64,000 nucleotides of DNA from Calonectria ilicicola (Eukaryota > Ascomycota > Sordariomycetes > Hypocreales > Nectriaceae): assembly GCA_020809705.1 (NCBI GenBank), contig CP085829.1:5394001-5458000 (forward strand), read 5' to 3'. This document shows positions 12,801-23,555 of the stretch, one piece after another (position 1 is the first letter of the stretch; every line of letters begins with the position of its first letter). Made by a program: the position numbers and the translations under genes. Below the pieces are notes generated by a model, which had not been told where the DNA came from, did no database searches, and worked only from the letters and a program-made list of their open reading frames with translations.

Positions 12801-13254
12801 GTTTAATTTAGCCATGCTGAAACTCAACCATTTAGGGCAACCGGGAAGCATACGGCGAAAAATTCCAAAAATAATCGGTATTGGCCATCGCTAAACTGGA
12901 ACTCCAAAACTCTGTCAGTTCCAATCTGGTTAACTGCAGTCACCCGACGAGTCTTGAGGAACTTTCGGAGTCGAGCGACAAAGGCAGAGGGAGCAGCGGC
13001 CGTCGTTCGAGCAAACTCAGTTAGGTGACAACGAAATCCGGTATCGATAACGAGCTGTTTCTTGTTGTCTGATTTCGAGAATTTTAGGAGGAGGATCTTG
13101 GAGGAGAGGTCGTATGCGTTGGACAGTCGCAGAGTCACCAATTGCTCTTGGAGCTCATGGGCGATGACCTGCGGGATAATGATCAACAGCTGGGCAGCAA
13201 CCACCAGATGGCCACACCCACCTTGACATCCAGTGATGAAAATCTTTGCTTCAT
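9853..13254 (-). CDS. RQC2: Ribosome quality-control factor Rqc2/Tae2 (NEMF)
   Basis: Predicted 1095-aa protein from three exons: 13254-13222 (11 codons), 13168-12854 and 12792-9853, with introns of 53 and 61 nt, all phase 0. It binds 60S subunits carrying stalled nascent chains with Ltn1 and, in yeast, directs C-terminal Ala/Thr tailing. Visible parts: NFACT-N at the N-terminus with the residues important in yeast Rqc2 (Asp9 in exon 1; Asp96-Arg97, equivalent to yeast D98-R99), a charged central coiled-coil, NFACT-R around 543-600 ([21 protein letters not shown]), long acidic and Lys-rich linkers, and NFACT-C around 950-1010 (LEIIPVCAPWNALGRFKYK). The tail from about 1050 is Gly/Lys/Ser-rich. 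Length is close to yeast Rqc2 (1038 aa). The start was chosen because MKQRFSSLD matches the family N-terminus. Confidence 0.95.
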
Positions 13255-16200
13255 CCTGTAATACACTTTCTGGGACCAACCAGCTTAATTCAGACGCTCC
13301 GTGCCGTGCCGAAGACGTGAAATTGACGCCCAAAGCAAGTCAACGTGGGGCAGCTGTCAGTCATCGCGGGGCACGAATCTTCATCAGTGACATCACGGTC
13401 ACGTGCTCTCTGCCAGCAAAGCAATCGATCCACATAACTTCAGCTTGCAGTGTAGGGTAATGTAAGATGCTGCGGGTAAAATTTACATCGGGCCTGCGTC
13501 GCATCGTGACGCACAGTGCAGCAGATGTGACTTGTCCTTTTTTTCCTTTTCTGCCTTGATTTGAATGCAGTGGAGTTGTTCCTGGTTTACTAAATCGTCC
13601 TTTGTTGGGCAGTGATTGGAATGCTGCTGTGGGCTGCAACTGCACGAGTTGGCGTCATCACATCCAGCATCTCCATCTAACGCCACAAAATGTGGTCCGA
13701 GAACTTAGAGAGAGGACTAACCAAGCATAAAATGTCACGGTAGCATTTTGGCAACAGTAGCGGAGCCGGAGTATGCAAGCAAGACATTTGGCGTAACCTC
13801 TAACTTTCCAGATACGAAGTAGGGCAGTCTGTTGTCTGGCAGATGTGGAATGAATGGGATACCAATCCTCGCCGCATTCAATAGATTGGCTCGGCTTCTG
13901 GTTACTGGCACACCACGCTGCCTCGACTGTGCCGCTCGCCTCCCGCGGGATACTGGAGTGGAATTTTTTTCCCAAGTTGAATAAATTTACCCCCCATGCA
14001 TGCATACGAGTCAATTGGCAATACGCAGCTACTGCTCTCAATGGCTGGGACCACAGAAAGTTACATCGGACAAGCACCAAGAATAGAAGCACGCAAATTA
14101 GCAAGTGTCCCAACTTGAACGCGTCAACCCACGTCCTCACGCGGCCGGCCAAGATGAGACGCGACAAATAGGACTAGTGAAGGAAGCTTGTGATCGTCTG
14201 AAAGCCAAGCAAGCCCCAGACCACTTGAGGCACTTTGGAGGCCGTCCCTGGTCCACACTATCCGGAATTATGTCAGCTATTTTACTAGGATCTGCCTGGT
14301 TGTCACGGTAACTTGAAAGCCAGACCCCTGGGAAATCTCTTGGCTCATTAGGCACGGCACACTATTGAGTGTTCGTGTCGGGTTTCTGCTGAAAGTACGT
14401 ACACGTATATAGAACACGTAATATGAGCGTTCAGCGATCGGGATCGGGAGGGTGTCCTGTGCGCCAAAAAAAAAAAAAAAAAGATTCCTTGACGGAAAAG
14501 AGAGTCAACACGCTTCCATCAGAAACATTGCACGAAACGCCTTGCTCAAGCAGTGATCATGGCGATTGTAATTCAAATATGCTGACCGAGCGCAAATGAA
14601 TGTTTTTACTGGACGTTTTAAGCAAGGCGTCCCACGGTCCAAAAGCCAAGACAACAAAGTTCGTATTGACGTCTGCAAAAGGAAATATGGACTTACCGAG
14701 GCCCCCCCCGGATCAGGCCAACATTGACCCCATTGAGTTTCCGTAAGGGCCAAGTTCAATCGTTATTTGATTTACCGGCGACTCTGACACGTCCTTGGAT
14801 CGAAAGGTCCGAACACTGCACACCATCTGAGACTGAAGGTCGCGCTCCACAAGCCATGGCGCCCTGCTGTTCTTGTGCGAGTGCGACCTGGCTGACACGG
14901 CGTACACTAAATAATGTACTTGCATAAAAGACAAGGGAGAGGCCCAATGATGATGTTCCACGATATCGCATCGCCGTCATTACGAGTTCTCAGATGCCTG
15001 ATTTACCGCTCGCTGCGCGCTGCAGCTGGGCCGAGCTTCAAGGTTCTTCTGGCGCAAGACGGATTATTGGGGAGGTTGGGGGGAAAATCACATGGGAGCC
15101 AATAGGCGCTGGCCCGTCACCACCATCAACACCTCCCAGCCACGCGTTATCTTGATGACAACCTTCGCGTCGAATTGAGTTGCCAGCGCAATTGGCCGTG
15201 ACAGCACCACATTCAATTGATCTTGACAGACCGCCGACTGCAGGGTAGACAATTCAGCAAGCCATCTGCATTCAAGCGAGCTGAATGTCCCAACACGGTC
15301 TGTGTCTGAGTCGAGCAACATTCACCGACCGTGTCATAACTGATCCGTCATACATACGTGGAGCTCTGACCGGATGGGGCTCCGTCAGCCGAGAGTACCA
15401 ATTGATCGAGAGGTTGGCCAGCCCCACTTGAGCTATTGCGATAGTTGCCAGTGGCGCTAAATGACTTGTGCCACTGGTCACTCGTGCAGCTACGGCCAAG
15501 CCAAATTTGCTCCCTCGGCAGGATGGCAGTCGGGTTGAGCAAATGGGGGATGAGGCCAGCCGCCCCAGTCGGACCCCAGACTGTGTTGTTTTCATCTCGT
15601 TCGTGGAGGCCACCAGCCACGGCGGATGGACGGTGGCGACAGATGATCTGCCATTTCCCAAGCGGCCGCGATGGTGAGTGGCTGGGAATGGTCCCCTTCA
15701 GGCGTGCTGGCCGGGGGGCCTCGTCTCATCAGGCGAAGCGGAGGCGTCTGAGCTGCGAAGCTGGGAGCTGAGAGCTGGCAAAGCTGGACAGCTGCAGGGC
15801 GGTAGCTGTCGGGGGCTTGGCGCAAGCTGGCTAGTGACTGGCCAGAGCTAGCATCAGGAGCTGGGGGGAGCTGTCGGAAGCTGCGCAATGCTGGTTTTAT
15901 CTGTAGGTGAGACGGGCAATGGGTTGAAAAGTTCCACCGCCGGAACCGATGGGAATTAGTCTTGTTGCTGCCTTAAGGAGAGCTTCGCGACAAGCTCGGG
16001 AGCTTGGGGCAAACACGTGATGGACAATACAGCTTTTATGCTGGATTATACAACTCCGCATTATGATGAGCGGTTCGTTGAGCCATTTGCCCAAAGCACC
16101 TGGGGTTGTGGTTCGCGGTCGCACTCAATCCCAAACTCTCCCGCGCTGGCAAAAGCGGCATGCCTGTACTGAGACTCAGGCCCAATCATGTCTCTGTGTG

Positions 16201-16838
16201 GGAAATTTCGCTCCTCGGCCCTGTTTTGTTCCTGATGGTGGTGGGGCGTGTAGGGAAGCTTGTGGGGCTCCGACGCAGGGGCTAATTGGACTTGCTAACC
16301 TCTTCAGATGCAAGTAAACAAGGCAACCCCGGGGACGTAAACAGAACGACTGGAGGCGGAGGGTTTGAGAGTCGAAGTGGTCGGGCAATCGACACACCCT
16401 TTGCGACGAGCTCGGTGGAGCATTGCTCAACTGGTCGACTGGCCGACTGGACACTCAGAGGAACAACCGTCGGTGCAATGTAGCTCACAACACACGGGTA
16501 GCCCATCCAATCCCGCCCCCGTCTTCAAAAAGCCGAGCTCTTCTCCCCTCCTCTCCTTCCCTCCAATTATCTACATCCGCATCAGCTTCATATCCTCAGA
16601 ATCCTCAGGAAAGACTCCAAGAAGGCCGCAGCTTGCCATCTTACTCTTTTCCCCTTCTCGACTTTTGTTTCAAGAAACAAGAGCCAGAGGATTCTTCTTA
16701 TCTTCCTTTCGAGCTTTGCATCGGAAGGTTGTATGAGAAGATTCTCTCGCGTCAAAAGTCGTCAATCTGGACTTTGAGGCCCGCGTCCCCGTCCCTTTTT
16801 CTATTTTCCCATCGACATATCGGGACCACCAATCCCAG
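13255..16838. other. Divergent intergenic region RQC2 / HEX1
   Basis: About 3.6 kb between divergent genes. No protein gene or RNA gene supported. It includes an (A)17 tract at 14466-14482. From about 16500 to 16730 the plus strand is CT-rich, as in fungal transcript leaders, and probably belongs to the HEX1 5' leader. A donor-like GTATGAG at 16731 may begin a leader intron. Confidence 0.5.
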
Positions 16839-18870
16839 ACACAGACAGAAACAACAACACAGGTTCAGGTTCACGAAGAGGTTGAGGTCAAACCACCAAA
16901 GCCCGGACGGGAAGGTGAATACTCTTCTCACTCTACCACCACTGAAGTAGTTACTACTCAGGAGCCTGAAGAGGAGCCTGAAGAGGACCGCTACAGTGAA
17001 GAAGAGGTCCGAATTACGACCGAAGAAGAAGATCATTACCACCGTCCCGGTGTCCACACTGAGAAGTACAAGCACGAGGAAATCATCCGCGAAGACCACC
17101 ACCATCACCACCACCACCACAACCGGTATGTGTTTATTTTGTTCTGTCTCCCTGACGCACTTCCTCGCATTTGGCGAGCTCCGAGTATCTGTTCGTTTGC
17201 GTCGCCAATGCAGTCGCTACTTTCGCTACTCGGACACGGCCGTTCTCCCCTTCCAACCTCCTCCCCTTCCGACCGCAATTGATCAGCACCGGACGGACCG
17301 CCGCAACAACAACAAAACAAACAACGCCTGGGCCCCTTTTCTCAGTCAACTGGCGGCCTGGCCGGGGTTGTTTTGGTTGCTGGTCCATCCAATGCGCAAG
17401 CGCGCGTCAGCCCCCCATGCATCCCCCAGCCATCTCACCACACTCTATCCACACACCCCGCTTGGCTGAGCCCAGCCCATCCGACCCGACCCACATCCCC
17501 CAAATTTGCTTTTCCCATCCCTGGCCACCAACCCTGGGATCCCTAGTCAACTGGTCCGAGGGCTGGCCTGAGGCTGGCTAGTGGACCCTCTCAGGGGGTG
17601 GGGACTCGGTTGCCATATGAGACGCCGTCTACATACAGAAGCATCAACTAACCCATGGCTGCAGACCTGAACCTCCTTCTCAATACACTACTTCTCACTC
17701 CCACGTAGAGATCGACACCAAGCGTCATCCCTACTACTCCACCCCCATTGACCTCGCTGAGCGCCAATACCGCGAGCGAATCCGCCCTCACGCACATTTC
17801 TCTCCTGCTGTCGACGTTCCCCCTCAACAGCAGTTCAAGTCTACCGACACCTACCAGGTCAACAACTACGCTGTTGCAGGACGTCCTTCCCACCTCACCA
17901 AGGTTGAGAAGACTGAGATCAACAACTACGCTGCTCAAGGTTCCCGCCCCAACCAGTACTCTGTGACTGAGAAGACTCAGATCAACAACTTCGCTGTTGA
18001 CGGACGCCCTTCTCACCCCAAGTACAAGTCCTACGAGAAGACCGAGATCGACTACGCCGTAGACGGTCGCGCCTCTGCTCCTCAAAAGTTCCAACGCTCC
18101 TCTTCTTCCAAGGTCGACAAGTACACCGTCGACACTCCCGTTCCTCGCCCTTCTGCCTACTACCAGAAGGACGTTAAGATCACCAAGGACACCGACGTAG
18201 ACTCTTCCAAGTTCCGCAACAAGAAATCCGACAAGATGGGTTACTACGACGAGGACGGTAAGCTCAATTGATTCGATTCTTCAATTCACATCTAATTTCA
18301 TCTCCAGGTCACTTCCACTCCTTCCGCCAGGGCTCCTTCAAGCTCTCTGGCAAGGGCGGCTCTGGTTCCGAGGCTTTCGCTGAGGGCCCTCGCCCCCGCC
18401 CCGGTGACTCCGCTGAGGCCTATCAGCCCAACACCGTCACTATCCCCTGCAACCACATCCGTCTGGGTGACTTCCTGATGCTCCAGGGCCGCCCCTGCCA
18501 GGTCATCCGTATCTCTACCTCCTCTGCCACTGGCCAGTACCGCTACCTTGGTGTTGATCTGTTCACCAAGCAGCTTCACGAGGAGTCCTCCTTCATCTCC
18601 AACCCTGCCCCCAGCGTTGTTGTCCAGACCATGCTCGGCCCTGTCTTCAAGCAGTACCGCGTTCTCGACATCCAGGACGGCCAGGTCACCGCCATGACTG
18701 AGACCGGTGACGTCAAGACCAACCTCCCCGTCATTGACCAGTCTAACCTCTTCTCCCGTCTCTCCAACGCTTTCGAGTCTGGCCGCGGCAGCGTCCGCGT
18801 CCTCGTCCTTAACGACGGTGGTCGTGAGCTTGCTGTCGACCTCAAGGTCGTCCACGGTTCTCACCTGTAA
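16839..18870 (+). CDS. HEX1: Woronin body major protein Hex1 (long form, 5' end unresolved)
   Basis: Hex1 self-assembles into the crystalline core of Woronin bodies, peroxisome-derived organelles that plug septal pores. Exons: 16839(?)-17125, 17665-18257 and 18308-18870, with introns of 539 and 50 nt. The C-terminal ~180 residues are the conserved eIF5A-like Hex1 fold (TVTIPCNHIRLGDFLMLQG, RYLGVDLFTKQLHEESSF, VVQTMLGPVFKQYRVLD). It ends in -SHL, a PTS1-type peroxisomal signal. The classic Hex1 start MGYYDEDG is at 18236 and alone gives a 194-aa short form, close to Neurospora HEX-1 (176 aa). Upstream, the frame stays open for about 285 more codons: an acidic Glu-rich block, a His run, then repeats of E-K-T-x-I-x-x-[YF]-A-V-D-G-R type. 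No in-frame ATG exists between 16737 and 18236, so the long form needs an upstream exon. Alternative 5' splicing of hex1 is reported in Aspergillus and Trichoderma. Confidence 0.93.
17126..17664 (+). other. Long HEX1 intron (539 nt)
   Basis: Donor GTATGT after codon ...AAC CG, acceptor GGCTGCAG before ACCTGAACC; the join restores the long-form frame. It is roughly ten times the usual intron length in this window. Its retention, or initiation inside it, would leave only the MGYYDEDG start at 18236 for a functional product, consistent with two transcript classes. Confidence 0.7.
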
Positions 18871-19784
18871 GCGTGTCAATTTTTCTAGAGGCCGCATCAT
18901 GACTCTTCCCAAGATGAGTCATGACAATGCTCCTGATTCCTCGATGCAGAGGACAGGTTGTCTTGGCGCCCGCAAAGTTTGTATCATGGGATTTGTATAA
19001 AGCGGTTAGCTATCGGGTTACGGTTAGGTACTTGCGTTGGAAATGGGAAATATGGAGTCTTTGAGTAGATGGGAAGTTCTGTACATGAACTATAGTAATT
19101 TGACAATTGATTCCATATCTCAATCGTATCTTGTCTTGTCTGTAATCGCTTCTGGTCCATCAAGGTTGTTTTGCAGTGACGCTATCCGGGTTCTCGTTCC
19201 CACTATGCTAACCCTTTTCGGAAACGCTCCCCCAGATTGCCAATGTTGAACCAGCCTCCCTCAAGCCCACGACCCCACGTTTGTCCTGAATTTGGGGTTG
19301 ATGAGCTTATCTTGACGCATTCGTCCAACATTTGAGGCTTGGTTTTCCTAAGACCTTCTCTTTCCGAGCATGATGGTTAATCAATATTCGCCTTGCTAAT
19401 ACTTGGTCTTGCCATGCTTCCTGCAAGGGATATACATAGCTGTCTTGATCCGGGGTTAATCGGCTCCCGCGGCTTGTCACGAGACAACCCCTCCGTCAAG
19501 GCGGCTGGCGTCATATGCAACTAGACCTATAATGGCACTTAGCTGTCGGAACACTGCCGCAAGTTCGCGGGTTGATAATGAATATGGGCTGCACGTGTTG
19601 CACGAGGTCACTCGACCTTCCCGCTGACCTCTAGCTGGAGCTTCCCGTGTCTTGGACTTTGCGTCTTTATCTTTCTTCTTCACTTCAGTCTTCTCTTTAT
19701 CGCTCTATTTCCTCACCAACTGACGCCATTTCCACCCCTAGATACCATCCAAATATAGCTCCAGAACCACTGCCATAGATCATC
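18871..19784. other. HEX1 / bleomycin hydrolase intergenic region
   Basis: About 0.9 kb holding the HEX1 3' end and the promoter of the downstream gene. The segment 19660-19770 is pyrimidine-rich (TCTTTATC, CCTCACCAACTG), a probable leader. No gene seen. Confidence 0.5.
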
Positions 19785-21367
19785 ATGGGCGGTCAACAAT
19801 CCAAGCCACTCGAGCCCACCATGCATGAGAAGGCTGTCCTTGAGCGCCTTCGCAGCCTCCAGGTGCAGGATGGCTACGTCGAAGTGACGACTGACGAAGA
19901 GAAGAAGTTCCTTGGCCCATTGATCCGGGATGCCGAGGGACTTTCTGTTCACACCCTGCAATCATGGCAGACCGACATCCTCAGAGACCCCAAGAACAAG
20001 TGAGTCCCATGTCCTCTTGGATCATTTCTTGTGCTTATGAGCTAACTTTGGCCTTCTCTGCAAGGCTTGCTCTCACAGCTCTGAGGGGGGAGAACCCCAG
20101 ACAGATTCTCACTTCACTGCCGACCGAGCTTGCAGACCAACAGATCTTCAATATCAAGATCCCTTTCGAGGGTGCCCCAATTACAAATCAGCGCTCGAGT
20201 GGCCGTTGCTGGCTCTTTGCATCCACCAACGTTTTCCGAGTTGCGCTTATGAAGCGATACAACCTGGAGAGTTTTGAGCTTTCTCAGTCCTATCTGTTCT
20301 TCTGGGATAAGTTGGAGAAGTCCAACTGGTTCCTGGAACAGATCATTGAAACTGCGTCCGAGGATCTGGAGGGACGCGTTGTCCAGACTCTCCTCGGCGA
20401 TCTTGTATCCGACGGAGGTCAGTGGGACATGGTTTACAACTTGGTTCAGAAATACGGCCTCGTTCCCCAAGCCCTCTACCCTGATAGCTGGAATGCTATG
20501 AATTCGAGCGTCTTGAACAGTGTCGTCAAAACCAAGCTCCGAGAGTTTGCTTTGAGGCTGCGGGGCATGATCAACTCTGGAAATGTTTCTGCCACGGCTT
20601 TGTCATCGGCCAAGGAGAAGATGATGCGTGAGATTTCACTCATCCTAACTCTGCTCCTGGGACCTCCCCCGAACCCTGAGGAGGCCTTTACTTGGCAGTA
20701 CAATGACAAAGACGGCAAGGCTCACCAACTCAAGACCACACCCAAAAACTTTGCTACAGACATTTACAGTCCTGACTTCAAGTTTGCGACATCAAATGCC
20801 ATTTCGAACTGGATTTCTCTGGTCAATGATCCTCGACATGATGACTTGACTCTTCTCACAGTCTCTCGACTCGGCAACGTGGTTGGTGGCCGCAATATCA
20901 CCTATGTCAACGTTGACATGGATACCATGAAGGGAGCTTGCATCAAAATGCTCAAGGCAGGCATTCCTATCTTCTTTGGTAGTGACGTCGGCAAGTTTAG
21001 CAACTCTGGGTCTGGAATTATGGACTTGGATCTCTACGACTACGACTTGGGCTTTAACACGAGTCTCCTTGGTATGTCCAAGGGTGAGAGATTGATGACT
21101 GGAGAAAGTCAGATGACACATGCCATGGTTTTGACGGCTGTCCACGTCGACGAAAAGACAGGCAAGTCTGTACGATGGCGAGTACAGAATAGCTGGGGAA
21201 CAAACGCTGGCGACAAGGGATGGTTTGTCATGAGCGATGCTTGGATGGACGAGTTTGTTTACCAGGCCGTCATTGACCTCCGCTTCTGCAGCAAAGCCAT
21301 CAGGGATGTGCTGAAGACAGAACCCGTCACCCTTCCTCTATGGGATCCCATGGGCTCTCTGGCATAA
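19785..21367 (+). CDS. LAP3: Bleomycin hydrolase / cysteine aminopeptidase (Lap3 type)
   Basis: Predicted 505-aa peptidase C1B enzyme from exons 19785-19999 and 20065-21367, with a 65-nt intron (GTGAGT...GCAAG). It is a cytosolic homohexameric thiol aminopeptidase that hydrolyses bleomycin and homocysteine thiolactone. The papain-like triad is complete: Cys120 in SSGRCWLFAS, His424 in MTHAM, and Asn447 in QNSWG. Spacing agrees with yeast Lap3. The C-terminus WDPMGSLA resembles the yeast autoprocessed end, which inserts into the active-site cleft and enforces aminopeptidase specificity. The N-terminus MGGQQSKP fits an N-myristoylation site. The start is the first in-frame ATG after a pyrimidine-rich leader. 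Confidence 0.95.
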
Positions 21368-23460
21368 ACTCCTCCCTACTGCTACGTACCATCGAAACAT
21401 GGCGTAAAGAGTGTTTAGCAGAATCAGTGGGGTTGTCCCCAATTGAGCCCGGCCGGCGGCTTCGGCCGAGGCACTCTGTCAGAGGGACGGGCGAGACGGG
21501 CTCCAAGTGGAAGCTTGGACGCATGATGAAGACACTAAGGAATACGGAACTGTTGGAACCTGAGAGAGAATGATGAAGCATGGGCTGATTTGCGGAGCAT
21601 AGCAATAGCGGACTAGTACGCATGGGAGACCTTGCGGCCTGAAGGACAGTAGCGACTTGGAAGTTACGCTTTAGGAGCTCTAAATGATACTTCTTGACTC
21701 GTCCCCGCGCGCTAGACCGTGCCAGCCATGTGTAAACTGGAACCAAAGCCCTTAATCACGATACAAGGACCCAGGCGGAAAGCGGTTGAAAGGCCGTCTA
21801 TGCGAGATACCGTGGTTTATGGGGCGATTGAGAAGACGTTGAGAAGGAGACGGCGATATAGGTCGAATTGGGCCAATCCGAAAGAGACCGGAATGGCCAG
21901 CCGCGTCCATAAACGCAGGGTCCAACTCAAAGAACAGACGGAACGGGTGTGTTGTATGCCCGCCCGCTGGGTCAACAGTGCTTTCCGCTGGCTGTTGGGC
22001 AATTATTTCACACCTGGCGAGCAAATAAAGCACTCCTTTCCGAACACGCAGGTGACAGCAATCACATGAACAGGCGCCGCTATCTAGGCCTCGACTCTGT
22101 GATCGTCCTTCGGAGCCGCGAGATACATTGCCAACGCATCACGCTCAACATGCAGTAGCAGGCCCGGCGACGTTTTACTCTGTCGTTTGCCCAGAGGGCA
22201 AAAAGGCGGAGAGAGAGTCGAGACGGCACGAGGGCCGCTGGGAGAGAGGGCCACCACATTACCACCACGGTCGGGGAGGAGGATGAGCTAAGGAACTGGG
22301 GTGATCCCTCGACAAATGGGTTAGCTGTCCCTGCCCGACGCCGGCCAAAAACCAAGTTTCTATGTGGTTTTTTCTTCTGCTCCTTTCGTTTTAGGATTAA
22401 CGGCATGGAGATAGGCTAGGCAATACTAAGCGACGCGGCTGTGGAGCAGCCCCCCGTGCCCATTCTTCGAGCCTTCGGTTTTGTTCTAGTCGATGTCGTG
22501 AATATGTAAGTCAGCGGGAGACCGTGCCTTGTTTGGGCTTGGTTGGGCGTTGGTCGCTTGCAACGACACACGCACGTCCCCGCCCGCCCGCGCATTCGTT
22601 TTTTTTTCCCTCTCTCCCGTCTGGTGGACGTTGCGTTGCGGCATGACGCCAGAGGGCGAAAAGAGAAGAGCGTGTGCCCACCTGTGAGACAAGAACTGCT
22701 GCTAATTCTCAGGGTCCTGCTGCTATTGCAGAAAGCGAACGTCACCAGCGGATGTGGTTAATGCGGCTCCGCGAGGGCGGCGGGGCCCGGAGCTCAAGTT
22801 CAGCCAAAAGTAGCGTTTGCGTTGGCAATGCAATAGAGATGCCGGCAGAGCAGCAGCAGCAACAGACAAGAACCTAGTCAGCATCGGAGCAAACACTGAA
22901 CATGAGAGGCCGGGACTTGGCGGACGGGCAGATAGAGTGCGAATACTGAATGACACCGCCGATCTGATGAAACCGCCCGCGACGCAACCCCGCGGCGCAT
23001 GTATGTGCCCTTATGTGCAGCGCCGATCTCTTATTTGGCTGGACAGGAAGCTATCCGGGAGACATCTGAAGTGTTGAACAGTGAAGGTTCCCCGAGGCGA
23101 GCAGACGAGGAATCAACTGCGGGTCCGTCCCCCGTTTATCCAGTCGAATAGTTGCTGTGAGAGCGAGCATTGGGTCGTGTGAGTGGGCTTTCTTGCAGAC
23201 AGTGAGTGATCCCTAGTTTGGTTGTTGAGCGCCAACAGGTCCGGTCCCTGCCCCAGACATGCATTGAGATCCACGGGATGAGATTAGATGAGATTTCGCC
23301 TCCATGCCAGCGGACAGCCACTGCCCACCTGCTACGCCGCAGTCTGTCGCTCTCCCGGGCTCATGTTGTACAATACACCGTTTGAAAGGTTGCCCGCCTA
23401 TGACTTCCTTACCTTTAGCAACATGGAACTCAACCACCCAAAGAGATCAATCTGATGGTA

Positions 23461-23555
23461 AAGGAAAGAAAACAAATAAATAACAATAAACCTCACATAT
23501 AAATTACTTATTTACTTTATTTGTATAATATTTATTTATTTATTTATAATTTGGC
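23461..23555. other. AT-rich island
   Basis: About 95 bp made almost only of A and T, with ATAAATAA, TTATTTAC and repeated TTTATTTA units, in otherwise GC-balanced DNA. It could be a replication-origin-like, matrix-attachment or 3'-end element; sequence alone does not decide. Confidence 0.5.

Noticed and set aside
16423..16950. 175-codon frame at the HEX1 leader
   Set aside because: Starts with TTG, lies in CT-rich leader sequence and is out of frame with the Hex1 extension.
18867..18891. Possible mini-intron GTAAGC...CTAG removing the Hex1 stop and PTS1
   Set aside because: It would be only about 22 nt, too short for fungal spliceosomal introns.
18298..18912. 204-codon minus-strand frame opposite HEX1
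   Set aside because: Antisense shadow of the strongly biased HEX1 codons.
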